The notes: generated from the letters alone by a model not told the origin. DNA of 64,000 nucleotides from Cyclina sinensis (GCA_012932295.1 JAAONU010000014.1:19460251-19524250); one strand, 5' to 3'. Numbered from the stretch's first letter, positions 13,901-63,486 are shown. Translations and numbers: made by a program.

Positions 13901-16900
13901 ACCTCACGTTTTCTTGATATCACATATAGGCTTGAAACAAGCTGATCCGAGTTCGCCGTTACTTTTCATGCTTTTTTTGTTGAAAATTTATAAAACATCA
14001 ACTCTTCTTGCAAAGCTCTTAATCTTTGTTTGATCTTCAGGATTTGCTGTATGCTATAATCATTGTATAATGTCACTATTTATTGTCATTTGATCTTCGA
14101 AGACCCGTTATACTTGAATAGTTTTAGGATTGACCTAATTTGTCTGTCATGAAAAAAATGCCGCAGGCTTAATAATAACCTGTCAGATAATTATGATACT
14201 AATTTACTGCTTTCTAACAAAGTCACTTAGGTTAACGCCTATTATAATTTCACTGAATTTAGTGATTCGCATTAACGAAATTTATACTGGATTATGTACA
14301 AAAGAAAATGATGAACAATTACTGCAAGATAATCTGAAATTGATTGTTTCAAATATAGTTGATTTATATGTAAATGTGGCAAGGAAAAGCTTTCAATTGG
14401 TTCTAACAGTAGTAAAGAAGTAAATAATAAATCTGGCCAAAAGCCCGGTTGGTTTAATCGTGACTGTATAGTTTCAAGACTAAATTATCACAGGGCAAAA
14501 TTTTTATATAAATTGAGAAAAACTGATGAAAACAATAAATTTGAGAAAAGAAAGTAAGCTATACAAAAATACACAGAAACGAAATTTTATGAAATTTAAA
14601 AATAAAAGTGTTGAGAAATTGAGAGGACTAAATAAAGCAGACCTGAGCAATATTTGAAACATTCTAAATGGTAAAATGAATGTCAATATTTATGCTGATT
14701 TGAATGATCTATATAACTATATTCCAAAGCTTAAAATTGTGCTGGTAATACATATGGTAGACAACTCGACTATATTATTGAAAGATGACTTTAATGAAAA
14801 TGTCAACGAAGAACTTAATAAAGATATTATCTGTTCAAGAAATAGAAAATGCTGTAAAATTACTGAATAATGGGAAAGCCAGTGGTTAAGATGATATTTT
14901 AAATGAGCACATCAAACACTCGTTCCCTGTTATGAAAAATGTTTTATTTAAGCTTTTTAATATTATTTTTAAACATGGTATAATACCAGAAACATGGACT
15001 ATTGGTGTAATTAACCCTATATATAAAAATAAAGGTGATGTTTCAAATCCTTCGAACTATAGACTGATCACGTTGTTAAGTTGTTTAGGCAAATTATTTA
15101 CATCAGCTTTAAATTTACGTATACCGAAATATAAAATAGAGGGTTTAGAAAAGGTTATTCAACTATGATATGTTGATATGTTTGTTTTAAATATTCAAAA
15201 TGACTTGCTACGTTTTGAAAGAAAAAAAACTTTTCTGTGCCTTTGTTGATTTAAAAAGTGCCTTCGACACAGTTTGGAGAGCGGATCTTTGGTGTAAAAT
15301 GAATGCTTGCAATATAAATGTTTTTTTAAAGTTGTGAAAAGTATTTACGCAAATGCAAAGTCGTGTATCCATGTTAATGGAGAAAAAAGTAGACATTTTC
15401 TTAAACCTGAATTCTATACACGACCTAATGTGTTTGAATTCAATAGACTTATGAATATTAACAAAAATGATTCAGTAGAATATAAAAAACCGTGCCTCTT
15501 TGTAAAAGAAATTGCTTCTCAATGTATGTAGTACTGTAATATTAATATACATGATCTTTTTTGTTACTTTATTGGTTAAGTAAGTCTGTGATGTTGTTCT
15601 CTTCTGAACACCTTACAGTACAATGTGTATCAATAGTCAATGAAAATAATTATGTCGGTTGGCTTAATCTGTATACGTAGCAAATCTGTGAAGTGAAAAG
15701 CGGAACCAATGCGTACGAAATATTTAAATAAGCTATCAATTTATTTAGTATATTTTTATGCAACAAATTGGCATCCCTCCGATAATTTTACCTATTGTAG
15801 CAGTAATTAATTAAGAAAAAAATAATTACGTCACAGCCTAAATGGTCACGTGACAAGATGGCGCGTTCCGTCGGTCGGCCGATGATGAACCAATCGCTAA
15901 TTTTGATTAAGAATTTCTAAGTAATTATTCTTTCAATACTCTTTAAAAAAAGTTTCAAAACTTAACAATAAATGCACAAACTTTATTATGATGTCGGTTG
16001 AATTTGTGACTGTATTTGATAATCTCAGATCACTAGTTCGTGTAGTCTTATGTTGCGATGACATTTCAGCACAGACACATTGTTTAAAGGGCAATTTGAT
16101 TAAAAGTCAAAACATTTTTATGGTGTTTACAGTCATTTAAACGCATTGTTTTACGTGTTCATTTTCCGGAAAATTATCTGGAAAATATGTAGCATTGCTA
16201 GACATAAATCCACATTGTAATTAACGCTTTCATCTGTACCAGAATTAAGCAAACTACGTAAAATTGTGAGAAAGCAGTATCGATCAATTGTTGATTCGAG
16301 TAATTGTATTTGGGTTTATTAATCTAGGAATACAAATAAATAAGATATATTTTAGCTGTCACTGAATGATGGGCATAGTAGTTAAAACGTGTGTTTAATG
16401 ACAAGATATCTTGTTTGATAAGCCAAGACAGAAGTGTGAAAGGGCGAACAGAATTTTACTTCCTCATGATTAAGTGAAATAGCTACTCACTGTACTGGCA
16501 ACCCGGTCCATACCACATGCTTGCGCAACCGGATGGACATTCACCGGAAATGGCGTCACACTCTTCATTGTCTTTACAATGGCACATGAAACAAAATTTC
16601 GAGCCAAAGCGATGAACTCCATTTGGTCCCGAGGCACAGTTGTTGCAATCTGAATTGAAGTAGTTTAATATTGTCTTCATCGATGCCTTCAGAATATACA
16701 TTAAAATTTTGTAACTGCAGTCGGAGTTGTACATCGACTTTGTACTTCTGAAAAGGTATTTGACATATTTGCAACTCCCAGGTATATTAACCTGGACTTC
16801 GAAAGCGAGCAAACATGGAAACATCTAAAGAGTATTTGATCCTGACATTATGATTTTAAGGCCTATTTTAAACAATCTAGATTCATCTGGATTTTGTTTT

Positions 16901-18178
16901 TGTTTAACATGTTTCTTTCATCATCCCACTCCTTAACCAGAAAAAATCAATGTAAAGAACTGTATTAAAATGGCAAAATGAAAAAAAAGAGTATATGCTG
17001 ATGTCTGCAGGAAAGCCATATATTTCGAGATGATTGGTCTGTATGTACAGTTCGAGGTGTGGACGTTGAAGTAATAAAATAAATATGCTGACGGCTCTGT
17101 GTTAATAGTATAAAGGCTAGTCCACTTTACACTCTTCATCGGTCAAAGTTAAACACTAGTATGCACGTCAAAGATTGATTATCTTTGTAAAACATCTAGC
17201 TTATAAGTAAAAAAACTATGATTTACCTATGTCCATATGAATATACTATAAATGTGATCGACATAAATACAATGATATGTTCCATTAACAAAGATTTCCT
17301 CTTTTTAAATGAAAAACCGGGTGGTTTCCTAACTTGAACCACGTGGGTCTAGATAGAAAATTTAGATTTCGCGCTAAATTTCGCAGTAAATGTTTGGACA
17401 GTTGAAGTACCTGTCACGTGATCTACGGCAAAAACAACCAAAGAGAAACGACGATTGGTTGTTTTTGTCACGTGACCTATTTGAAAATAACTCAGTGATT
17501 TCGTTCACGTTTTACTTTTTGTTAAAGAATGTTCAAATATTTACGTTCAAGCCCGCATTTCACTACAAACATACTGGGAATTTAAAGTTCTTCATATTGA
17601 ACATGATTTGAGCAAATAATCTCAGTTTAATATTTTGGGCACTCATTTGCCTGTGTATACCTTTAAATTCACTATTAAAACAGACGTTCATTTCATTAAA
17701 TCTGGTATTTAAACATATTTTTATTTTGCTCTTTATTAAATTAAAAGAAAACAGTATTGGTATCATTATTACGTGCATCTTTTGGAATTTATCTAAGCTA
17801 CTGACATTAGATTTCAGCGTATTTGGTATTTCGTGTCTATGACACATTACACATATGCTTTAAAGTGAAGTTTATAAACGTTTTATTTCCTTATTTTTCT
17901 GGTAATGAATAACGTATTTGTCTTATGCTAGAATAAAAACCAGGCTGAAGAATGAAACTTGTTTAGCATATTATGTAAACTGTTCATGGCATAGCGATTA
18001 GAACCAAAATATAGAAGTTTTTATCATCAAATGTATTCTTTATTAATTAGGTTTTATTTAATTATATAATTTTATTTTCAAGTAGTACGTATTTATACCT
18101 AGCATACTCATAAAATTATTACTTACTTGCCGTTGGCAAAACACACGTCGAAACCAACAAAATAAATTTTAGCATCAT
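1725..18178 (-). CDS. Secreted or membrane fucolectin-domain protein, gene span (introns included; 3' end outside window)
   Basis: Five exons with matching phases encode 291 codons: a signal peptide (17 residues in exon 1), a cysteine-rich EGF/WSC-like module, a complete fucolectin domain over two exons, and the first half of a second fucolectin domain. The fucolectin fold (F5/8-type C, eel-fucolectin/tachylectin-4 family) binds fucosylated glycans, often in innate recognition. The gene lies 5.7 kb downstream of the phosphatase gene on the same strand. The remaining part, including any transmembrane or cytoplasmic region, runs off the left end, so whether it is secreted or a receptor, perhaps another PTP of the same type, cannot be told here. 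Confidence 0.87.
2150..2640. repeat. Degenerate repeat carrying GGGAGATAAC motifs
   Basis: GGGAGATAACTTTTGAATG, GGGAGATAACTCCGGAATG and GGAAGATAACTCCAGGATT recur at about 180-bp steps with related sequence between them. One more monomer lies at 5,270-5,420. The AAGGGAGATAAC word is common in molluscan repeats. Confidence 0.6.
3536..4085 (-). pseudogene. LINE reverse-transcriptase C-terminal remnant
   Basis: Minus-strand reading frames give, in order, FLDRGGNFLSFHDF, IPIRPLPFRVLKSQM, TMLQWFQYRINHRIF, then a zinc-binding end with CSFCNRHPETVTHLFWEC. This is the C-terminal region of a non-LTR retrotransposon pol (zf-RVT type). One frameshift and at least one stop break it. It is 5'-truncated and lies in an intron of the fucolectin gene. 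Confidence 0.8.
4125..5110. repeat. Duplicated intron segment, copy 1 (intact)
   Basis: About 1 kb that matches, in the same order and orientation, three separated pieces at 10.81-11.15, 14.09-14.25 and 15.65-16.02 kb. Shared words include GTCGTGATGAACTTACC, CAAGTGTTAAAGTACT, CGCCTATTATA and GGTCACGTGACAAGATGGCG. An open frame of 121 codons at 4,171-4,536 is not conserved in the other copy and is not called a gene. Confidence 0.8.
4956..4972 (+). promoter_or_regulatory. E-box plus YY1-like motif, copy 1
   Basis: CACGTG is followed two bases later by AAGATGGCG, a combination of a canonical E-box and a YY1-type core-promoter word. The same pair stays intact in copy 2 (15,847-15,863), while sequence around it has diverged. 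No transcript is proven. Confidence 0.4.
5430..7789. other. Intron with one small mobile element, otherwise unremarkable
   Basis: AT-rich. Besides the element at 6,070-6,286 it holds only short low-complexity tracts: CA/CG-rich at 7,395-7,435 and a GGACAGACGGAC patch at 7,562-7,586, which is probably the end of another hairpin-bounded repeat. Confidence 0.5.
6070..6286. mobile_element. Short non-autonomous element with terminal hairpins and a CAGA microsatellite
   Basis: The left end has the hairpin GCCCCCTGCGGGGGC. The right end has a CAGACAGACAGA tract followed by the hairpin ATGCTCCTTCCGGAGGCAT. The body is unique. The layout (hairpin, body, tetranucleotide tract, hairpin) is that of the larger elements at 31.6, 42.1 and 59.3 kb. 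Confidence 0.6.
7790..8020 (-). CDS. Fucolectin gene exon 4: fucolectin domain 1, C-terminal half
   Basis: 231-nt symmetric exon, acceptor TTTCAG, donor GTATAA. It encodes NFTNFSVYVENVSED, a cysteine-containing loop, and the closing strands VRIELAALQTQLILCDVRIN that typify the end of a fucolectin domain (calling card L-x-L-C-E-V-x-V). Potential N-glycosylation sites NFT and NVS. Confidence 0.9.
8446..8658 (-). CDS. Fucolectin gene exon 3: fucolectin domain 1, N-terminal half
   Basis: 213-nt symmetric exon, acceptor GACTAG, donor GTGAGT. It starts RDMAEGEFSRHSDN and reaches PFWRVWLPTQETIRELMIV. It is aligned with domain 2 (RDIAFGRVTSQSS, then PWWQLDIG). Domain 1 has lost the Q-S-S and WWQVDLG consensus, so its sugar site may be altered. 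Confidence 0.88.
8659..10800. other. AT-rich intron; one CRE word
   Basis: No coding signal or repeat that I recognise. TGACGTCA (a perfect CRE) lies at 9,703-9,710, and an AT-rich near-palindrome around TGCATTAATTAATTATTAATGCA at about 9,268-9,291. Both could be chance. Confidence 0.4.
10805..11150. repeat. Duplicated intron segment, copy 2, part a
   Basis: Matches 4,130-4,460 (AAAGTTGATTTACAA, GTCGTGATGAACTTACC, TATTCACTGCATTCTTTAC, CAAGTGTTAAAGTACT). The homology breaks off at about 11,150 and resumes at 14,090, with younger insertions between. Confidence 0.8.
11557..12578. mobile_element. hAT-like non-autonomous element
   Basis: Begins TAGAGATGGCAAAA and ends ATCCCTA; the termini share an inverted TAG(A/G)GATG. 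The flanks CTTAAAAG and CTTAAAGA are a slightly diverged 8-bp target duplication. Subterminal inverted CATTCGAATGTTCG and CGAACGTTCGAATG words occur at both ends. No transposase frame is seen in its 1 kb. Confidence 0.65.
12836..13990 (+). pseudogene. LINE reverse-transcriptase fragment 1
   Basis: Opens with a 171-codon stretch containing KKSQKWFNTDCSNAKREYK, the linker that follows the endonuclease in CR1/Jockey-like pol. Frameshifted RT motifs follow: KKGDVNNPQNYRGITLIN, FGFQKGKSTVDCIF and FIDYEKCFDKIDRSYIW. Truncated at both ends, with several stops. Confidence 0.82.
14090..14250. repeat. Duplicated intron segment, copy 2, part b
   Basis: Matches 4,530-4,695 (TGATCTTCGAA, CTGTCATGAAAAAA, CGCCTATTATA). 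It sits between two LINE fragments that split this copy. Confidence 0.75.
14255..15535 (+). pseudogene. LINE reverse-transcriptase fragment 2
   Basis: Shows KPGWFNRDCIVSRLNYHRAK, then PETWTIGVINPIYKNKGDVS and NPSNYRLITLLSCLGKLF, then FVDLKSAFDTVWRADLW with the first RT catalytic Asp. It is a different, more decayed copy of the same broad class as fragment 1, with many stops. Confidence 0.8.
15650..16020. repeat. Duplicated intron segment, copy 2, part c
   Basis: Matches 4,800-5,110, including the E-box/YY1 pair at 15,847-15,863 and GATTAAG and ATGATGTCGGTTGAATTTGTGAC at its right end. The interval 16,021-16,490 after it holds nothing I recognise. Confidence 0.8.
15847..15863 (+). promoter_or_regulatory. 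E-box plus YY1-like motif, copy 2
   Basis: CACGTG then AAGATGGCG with the same spacing as at 4,956-4,972. The word after it (GTTCCGTCGGTCGGCCGATG) is also partly conserved. Confidence 0.4.
16491..16649 (-). CDS. Fucolectin gene exon 2: cysteine-rich EGF/WSC-like module
   Basis: 159-nt symmetric exon, acceptor TTCAG, donor GTGAGT. It encodes NCNNCASGPNGVHRFGSKF, then CHCKDNEECD, then SGCASMWYGPGCQY. The nine cysteines and the C-terminal W-Y-G-P-G-C pattern are those of the module that precedes fucolectin domains in molluscan lectin-like proteins, as I recall that family. Confidence 0.9.
17340..17475. promoter_or_regulatory. Cluster of three CACGTG E-boxes, two inside an inverted repeat
   Basis: CACGTG occurs at 17,340, 17,415 and 17,469. 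The last two lie at the outer ends of an inverted repeat whose arms are GTCACGTGA...CAAAAACAACCAA and TTGGTTGTTTTTGTCACGTGAC, the left arm having a seven-base insertion. It lies in the first intron of the fucolectin gene, about 0.7 kb after the start codon. Confidence 0.4.
18127..18178 (-). CDS. Fucolectin gene exon 1: signal peptide
   Basis: Encodes MMLKFILLVSTCVLPTA, a typical n/h-region of a signal peptide, and then splices at GTAAGT. Either of two adjacent ATGs could start. A four-codon upstream ORF (18,189-18,175) ends in a TGA that overlaps the first ATG. A T-rich stretch ending TTAG at about 18,211 might be a 5'UTR splice acceptor. Confidence 0.82.
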
Positions 18179-18504
18179 CTGTATCTCATTTTTCCAACTC
18201 CACAAACCTAATAAATGATATAAAAATATGTAGTTAATCCGTTCGATTGAAAATGATATCTAAAAGGATTTGTTGTTGAGAGAAAAAACTAGCGGGAAAA
18301 AAGAACAGTACTAAGAGACCACTTGTTCACTTATTCGTAAATTAATCATCTTATGTAAAGAACGAGGAAGTTTTATTTGCAGGATTATATTTTTTCGCCA
18401 TTTTTTTTCTTCCTGATCTATTTGTAATATCCACAGTTATTTCAACGTAAAATAAACACTTCAAATTTACGATTAAATATGTATAGTAAGTTACATGTAA
18501 ATAA

Positions 18505-18690
18505 TAATGCACATAATGTTGCTGATGACGATTATCCTAACCTTTATAATAATAATAATGGTCATCATCATCATCGTGATCATTGTCATTATCAGCAGCG
18601 GCATCATGGCGAAGACGGTGAACTAATGATGGTGATAATAATGGTGCTGATTATGAAGATGATGATGAGGATGATGATTTACTCATTATG
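18505..18690. repeat. Degenerate ATC/GAT trinucleotide tract
   Basis: Runs of CATCATCATC on the left and GATGATGATGAGGATGATGAT on the right, with interruptions. They form an imperfect inverted pair around 18,600, about 0.4 kb upstream of the fucolectin start. Confidence 0.75.
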
Positions 18691-19139
18691 AAAGTACTTA
18701 AACTTATATTAGAATTACCTTCAAAACTTTGAAAAAGTATCAAAGAAATCAAAGAAAAGCTTAGTCTCTTTTATTTCCTTTTATCTTTCTTTATCTCTGT
18801 ATTTCTGTATTTCTTTTTTCGCCATTTTGCCTTCCTTTGTTAAAACTTTCTACCTTATTACTGACATACATCTGCTGCATAAGCAAGAGTATTCATTTTC
18901 GATATTAACTTCGTAGCCTTCAAATACAATGGGCCTAAATCATAAGTCGAAATCCAAAAAAGATAATGCCTAGACGTATTAACGACACATTTGCGCAAAA
19001 TGTGCATATTGGTTGAAAACGAACCAGAGATTGACGACAGATGGCCGACAACCCATTTGTCCGTTCTAATGTACGCACTTAATCAGCAAACCGATTGAAT
19101 ACCACAGGTAAATCATGATCTTATTTTTGTTTACTTCAG

Positions 19140-19424
19140 GCAAAAATAACAATTTTGTTTTTATTGGGGTTTAACGCCAGTTTAACAGCTGAGGGCATAT
19201 CCCGGCGGTCAGTCCACCTAACTAGTGTTCCTAGGTATCCAACCAGTGTACTTACCAATTTCTCCGCAAGTAGTGACTGACTACTTACTCACTTGCTTCA
19301 GAGGCGAGGGACAAATGACCTATAGATCAATTATCACGGATAAATTTTGCAGGCCCTGATGGGGAATGAACCGGGATCGTAAAGTTTGACAATCTGATGC
19401 TCTACCGTTTGAGCTAGCCGGGCC
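19140..19424 (-). mobile_element. tRNA-derived SINE with GGGGTTTAACGCC body
   Basis: On the minus strand a 73-nt tRNA-like head (19,424-19,352) starts GGCCCGGCTAGCTC and ends CAGGGCC, with an A-box-like TAGCTCAAACGGTAGAGC and a B-box-like GGTTCATTCC. The body follows and ends with the word read on the plus strand as TATTGGGGTTTAACGCCAG. This body resembles the conserved central domain of bivalve SINEs (RUDI/Meta type), from memory. Confidence 0.75.
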
Positions 19425-22078
19425 GGCGCAAAAATAATAATTTTAAGTGGCTGGATGTCATTATGCGATCTCTGACGGAGTATTTGATTCAAACATATTA
19501 CGAACATATTTTAATCCCCCTGACATTTTAATTTAGACTAAGATCTATAAAAGCTCCATACTTCCTGAAAAAAAAAAAAAACACAATAAAGCCACGCATT
19601 ATTTTAATTAAAACGGCTATGATATATTAAAATGTTATTTTCTTTAAAATGTATTTATGTTTATATGAGTAATAAAACATTTAGGATGAGTTTTGCAAAA
19701 CAAAACATTACACAGTTAATATATGCACGTGTATGTACTTAAAAAGTAACAACAACAAAAACAACAAAAAACACCCCACTAGGATGCTCATCTTCATTCA
19801 AGTGTCCCTTGATAGAAAATTATTATTCATTTTAAAGGAAGAGGAAAATATCCTGAAGATAAAGCCCCTAATTTTTTAACAACATTTGACACTTTGCTCT
19901 CAGTTTAAAAGCTTCAACATTTTCTCCTGGTGAAAGTTACTTCCTTAAAATATTAGCGAAACTTTTTTTGTATAGCATTCGTTAAATACTATTAGTAAGT
20001 AAAATCGATCAAATGAATGACTCAGGGGAAAAAATTGTTATAGAGTTTGAGCTTCCTGTCCGTGAAGTTTAAATCTAATCCTTTTCACAAAGCTTGGTAT
20101 ATGCTTTAGATACCAGGGAAATGGTTAAAACGGTTATACAATTAAACAATACGAGTATTGAACTTTACATTTTTTCTTCCGTTTTGAGAAGGTAACAATT
20201 AAAAGAAGGTAATGAATACGGCACCTCATTAAGTCCCCAGACAAATCGAAACAAAATTTTCCTTACGAGTAAGTCAAAAAAAGGGAGATAACAAAAATCT
20301 ATAAGGCAGAATAAGGTTATTGTTTTCAGTGCACTTATTTTGTGAAGTTGTAAACAAATTCCAAAAGTTGTTTTCAAAGTCTGTTTCGGTTGAAAAATGA
20401 CAAGGTTAAATATATAAGATATCATGCAAGTTAGAGTTATGGTTCTTACGCAGTGAAGCTTGAGTTTTGCTTTGTATTCTCAACAATCTGATAATGCTCT
20501 GTGTTGTCATTTGTGTATTATACCATGTACATTAAAACAAATTCACTGAAAAATTATATAAAACAAGAAAAAATGTTTGTGAAACTTGTATGACCCTTTT
20601 GCCTCTCTGATTTTCAGATGGACCGCTAATTGTTTGACCTTTGACAAAATAGGTGCAAACTATTTTTTTCCACTCATCATGCATGCCCAAGCATTCCGTA
20701 AAATTGAGTTATTGATCGGATACTACTCATTTTGAAGAACTAACTATTGTAAGACCCAGTAGAGTCAGAAAAAAAATCTTTCTTGTGCATAATAATCCTT
20801 TGACCCAAAGAGCCTATTAACTATAGAGCCTACTGCTTGCCATGCCCAACCGACCAACAAAGTATTGTGTCCATAGGCTAATGTGTTCACAAGTGTTTGA
20901 TCGGAAACGGATTGATATACAGAGAGACCAGCAAAGGCGAAGTTACATGCTACCACTCTTTCGAAATAGGAGGAGTGCATGATAAGGCAACTTAAGGGTA
21001 TGACTCTAGCACTATTCACTCCTTCTCACTTAATGTAGTTTTAATTATTATCTTAAGGTTTGAATTTGATATAACCCTTCGCCACAACCGATGATAACTT
21101 AAAAATGAGGCAAGTTGGAGTTATATTTCTTTCCTCTTACTCTCCTTACTTTTTTTTATTCTGAGTTTACCTCCTTTATACTTTGTAATTTACGTAGTGA
21201 CAAAACTTCTACTTATTATCTATAAATAATGCCTCAGAAGTGAATAGAAACAAGGCGAAGAAAGGTCTACTTTAGCCAAGATAGGAGTAATTCATCTCTC
21301 ATTATGTTGTATAACTTTATTTGCAGTTAAAAATATTATATTTCTAACGTATAACTTTTTTATGTTACGAAGAGGAACTCTGAAAAAAATGGAATACGTG
21401 TATAACAGGAGCGAAATAAAGCCGGGTTCTTGTGCCTGACATTCGGTATCTTAATTGACATCTATGTATCACCAAATACTCAAATCATTATATAGTTCGT
21501 TTAAGATATACAAAAGTCACCATTCTCTCAGCAATTTCTTCAATTTGGTGGACTCTGCAAGCAAACATATTAACATATCGGATAGATTTTCCGTATACCG
21601 GACTTTATCGGGTAGCTGTAGTAGTAACACTGGTTGCCAAAGGTGGTGTAATTATCCGTCTGTTAAAGGGGAGAATTTGAGATGTTCATGATTGAAAATA
21701 TTGTTTGCTTTTTAAAGTAATTTGATAGAAATAGTTTAAGTATTACTGCCTGCAATGTTTCCTTAACATTAATTCGCAAGCCTGTTACAAATATTCAAAC
21801 TCATGCAAAGTTAGCATTTATGTTTTTTTTCCTAATATAGTTTTAAAATAATATCCACATAAAACCATGTACAATAAAATAGTAACACTGAATGTTATTA
21901 TAGACCTTTATTTTAAGGTTTATTCAATAAGCTATAGGATCTGATACAATCTTTATAACTCTCTCATGGATATCTTTCCGTATTCTACCCTTCTTGATTA
22001 TATTTAAAAAGTGCACGCAGTTATATATTCATCGGAAGCATTTGTACACTGAGCACATATACACGAATATATGATACG

Positions 22079-22730
22079 GAGGCCGTGATAGCCTTATATC
22101 GCTCAAATGGGTACTTTTTGTATTGAAACATTTTTACGATCTGGTTATAAATATGGCATCTAGCAAGGAGGCTTATTTTTGACCCAAATTACCCTCTTTT
22201 TAAAATGAAATACATGTCCTCAAAACAATCATGCTTTAAATTGTTCATGGTAATCTAGTTAAAATGGTCATCCGTTAGGTGACCTGCTCTTTGACGCGAT
22301 ATAGCTCACTTTCGATCATGATAAAAATATCTTCAAGAAAAAACTTATATAACAAGTTTAAAAATCTGCTTGAAAGAATGGCCTCTGGCAAGTTGTCCTA
22401 CTTTTGTGACCCCACTTTATTAGTTCTTGGACATGTCCTGCATATAGCCTAGAAAATCAATCGGACAAATTCTAAATCTGTTGTTGATCGGGTTCAAAGT
22501 TAACCTAACATATGTTGACCTATTTTATGAATCAACGTGACCCACACAGAAACATAACATAGATATCCTCATAACAGTCACTCAGACAAATCTTAAACAT
22601 CACGTGACTGAAAACATGACCTCTAGATAGGTGATCTACTTTTCTTCTCCAAATGACTCTATTTTATCATCAAAACAATCTTTGTTCCAAAAATATCATG
22701 ATCAAGCTGAAAATATGCAGTTATAAACGA
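22079..22730. repeat. Decayed hairpin-ended tandem element
   Basis: Starts GAGGCCGTGATAGCCTTATATCGCTCA, a diverged form of the left end at 31,621. Degenerate ~150-bp units with TTTGACCC-like and CTCAAAACAATC words follow. No right end is visible. Confidence 0.55.
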
Positions 22731-23412
22731 GTATTATTATGCAAAATGTGTCCAATAGAGTGGTAACATATAATCACGAAAATGAAAGCTTTTCCAACCA
22801 TGGCTTATTTTTAATAAGAAAACCCTTTAAATCTTGAAATGTCTGTAATTCACGTAATGTTAAATAAATATGTCCGGTATCAGAATAGGAGTATCTTTAA
22901 TTAGGCAATGCACGTTTTTTTTCAGTGTGCAAAGAAACAAAATATTTATCAATTCTGTCCGTACATATAGAAAATATAATACACATAATTATAATAAAAA
23001 GACACTACATGGTCAAATGAATTCACGAAGAATAACATACACAGGAACAATAAAACATAAGCATTTTTAATGTGAATGACAATAAAAGCGGAATAACTAA
23101 AATATTTCTGACAGGTTCATAAATTGTCTAGATGTTTTGAGATACGCAAGACGTATCTTAAAGTCCATAAACTGTACAATTCACAGTAAATTTCTATGTA
23201 AGTAATGTCACATGTTTGCATACATGGAGTCGTTTTGAATGTGGCTCAGGAGAACATCATAACAAAATTTGAACTGCTCCTGAAATAATAAAATATTGTT
23301 ATGAATTCTCAAAAAGATCAAATAAGAGTATTTAGAGAGAAAGTGCATGGTGGCATCATTATCAGTTTTTAAATGGCATGAAATTTCAGCGGGTTGTCTC
23401 AGAAATCAAGTG

Positions 23413-23418
23413 TTTATT
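23413..23418 (-). terminator. Possible polyadenylation signal of the PTP gene
   Basis: AATAAA on the minus strand about 500 nt past the stop codon. It is the first canonical hexamer I see in this direction. No transcript evidence is available, so this is only a candidate. Confidence 0.3.
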
Positions 23419-23916
23419 ATAAGATAAATTTATAGCAAAATCATTTCAATAAACTTGTACCAAACACATCACCCTGGTAGTTCATAATATTTAGCTTGAT
23501 GTGTTTTTGAAATGTTGGATAGAACACAATCACTATTCCAAGCTACTGATTGGTCAGAATCGACATTATTGCGGCGTGCAAAGAGGCATAATTTTAGTAG
23601 GTATTCTGTTAATTATTCACCGTATATGAAAACGGTTGGAACAAGTTCACGACTTGTCTCAAAGAAAACTTTAAAAACTGTTAAGCGACTGGAAGAAAAC
23701 AAGACAGAGTAGATTTACACTCGAGAAATTACATTTTCAGATATTAACATAATTATTTAAGTGAAGTTAAACATTCATTAATAAACGTAAAGTAAAATCT
23801 AATAATCAGTCTACTGACTTGAATGGACTAAAACATTTCCCATGTGTCCTAATAAATGACATTACATTTTTACAAAAAAAGCCATTGTGAACAGAGAGGA
23901 TGTAAAGAATAGATAT

Positions 23917-62996
<39,080 letters not shown>

Positions 62997-63486
62997 CTGG
63001 TATAATATAAGAGCTGACAGGTTATTTATATTTATCTATAAACAAACTTGATACCCTTTTGAATATCATTATTCGCAAAATAGCGAGTATTTAGATATAC
63101 GTAGGCAGTAATCTTTGCTATTTTGTAGTACCTGAAAAATGAATAGTCGGTCAGATATACAGACAAACAATTTGCGAGCCATTGACCTGCTGATGAAGAA
63201 TTATTTTATTTGATAAGCATTTGAGTTTCAAAGATGACGCAGTAGTGGTTGTTGTGCCAAAGAGATGCAGAAAAATATAAGAAGGTAAGTGCTGTCAGTA
63301 TTCTATATTATAATTATGGTCAATTTGGAAATCGGTTGTTTTTCATGACAGGGTTACGTAACATTTATAATGGGTATTTTATACATAGTTATGATGTTTT
63401 AAATGTGTATGTCCAATTAACGAAATAATAGGGTGAAATCGTCTTGATAAAAGGGCGAAACCAAGATTTTATGCTATATTTAATAC

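Larger units (their letters stand above)
18179..23916. other. Intergenic region between the two genes
   Basis: Separates the start of the fucolectin gene from the stop of the phosphatase gene, both on the minus strand. It should hold the fucolectin promoter and the phosphatase 3'UTR. Contents: a degenerate ATC/GAT triplet tract, a SINE, a probable dispersed repeat at about 20,550-21,050 and a decayed tandem array at 22.1-22.7 kb. I found no gene here. Confidence 0.6.

Noticed and set aside
20765..21019. 84-codon minus-strand open frame in the intergenic region
   Set aside because: Sequence around it (GACCC and CCTTTGACC words) looks like a dispersed repeat; no motif recognised.
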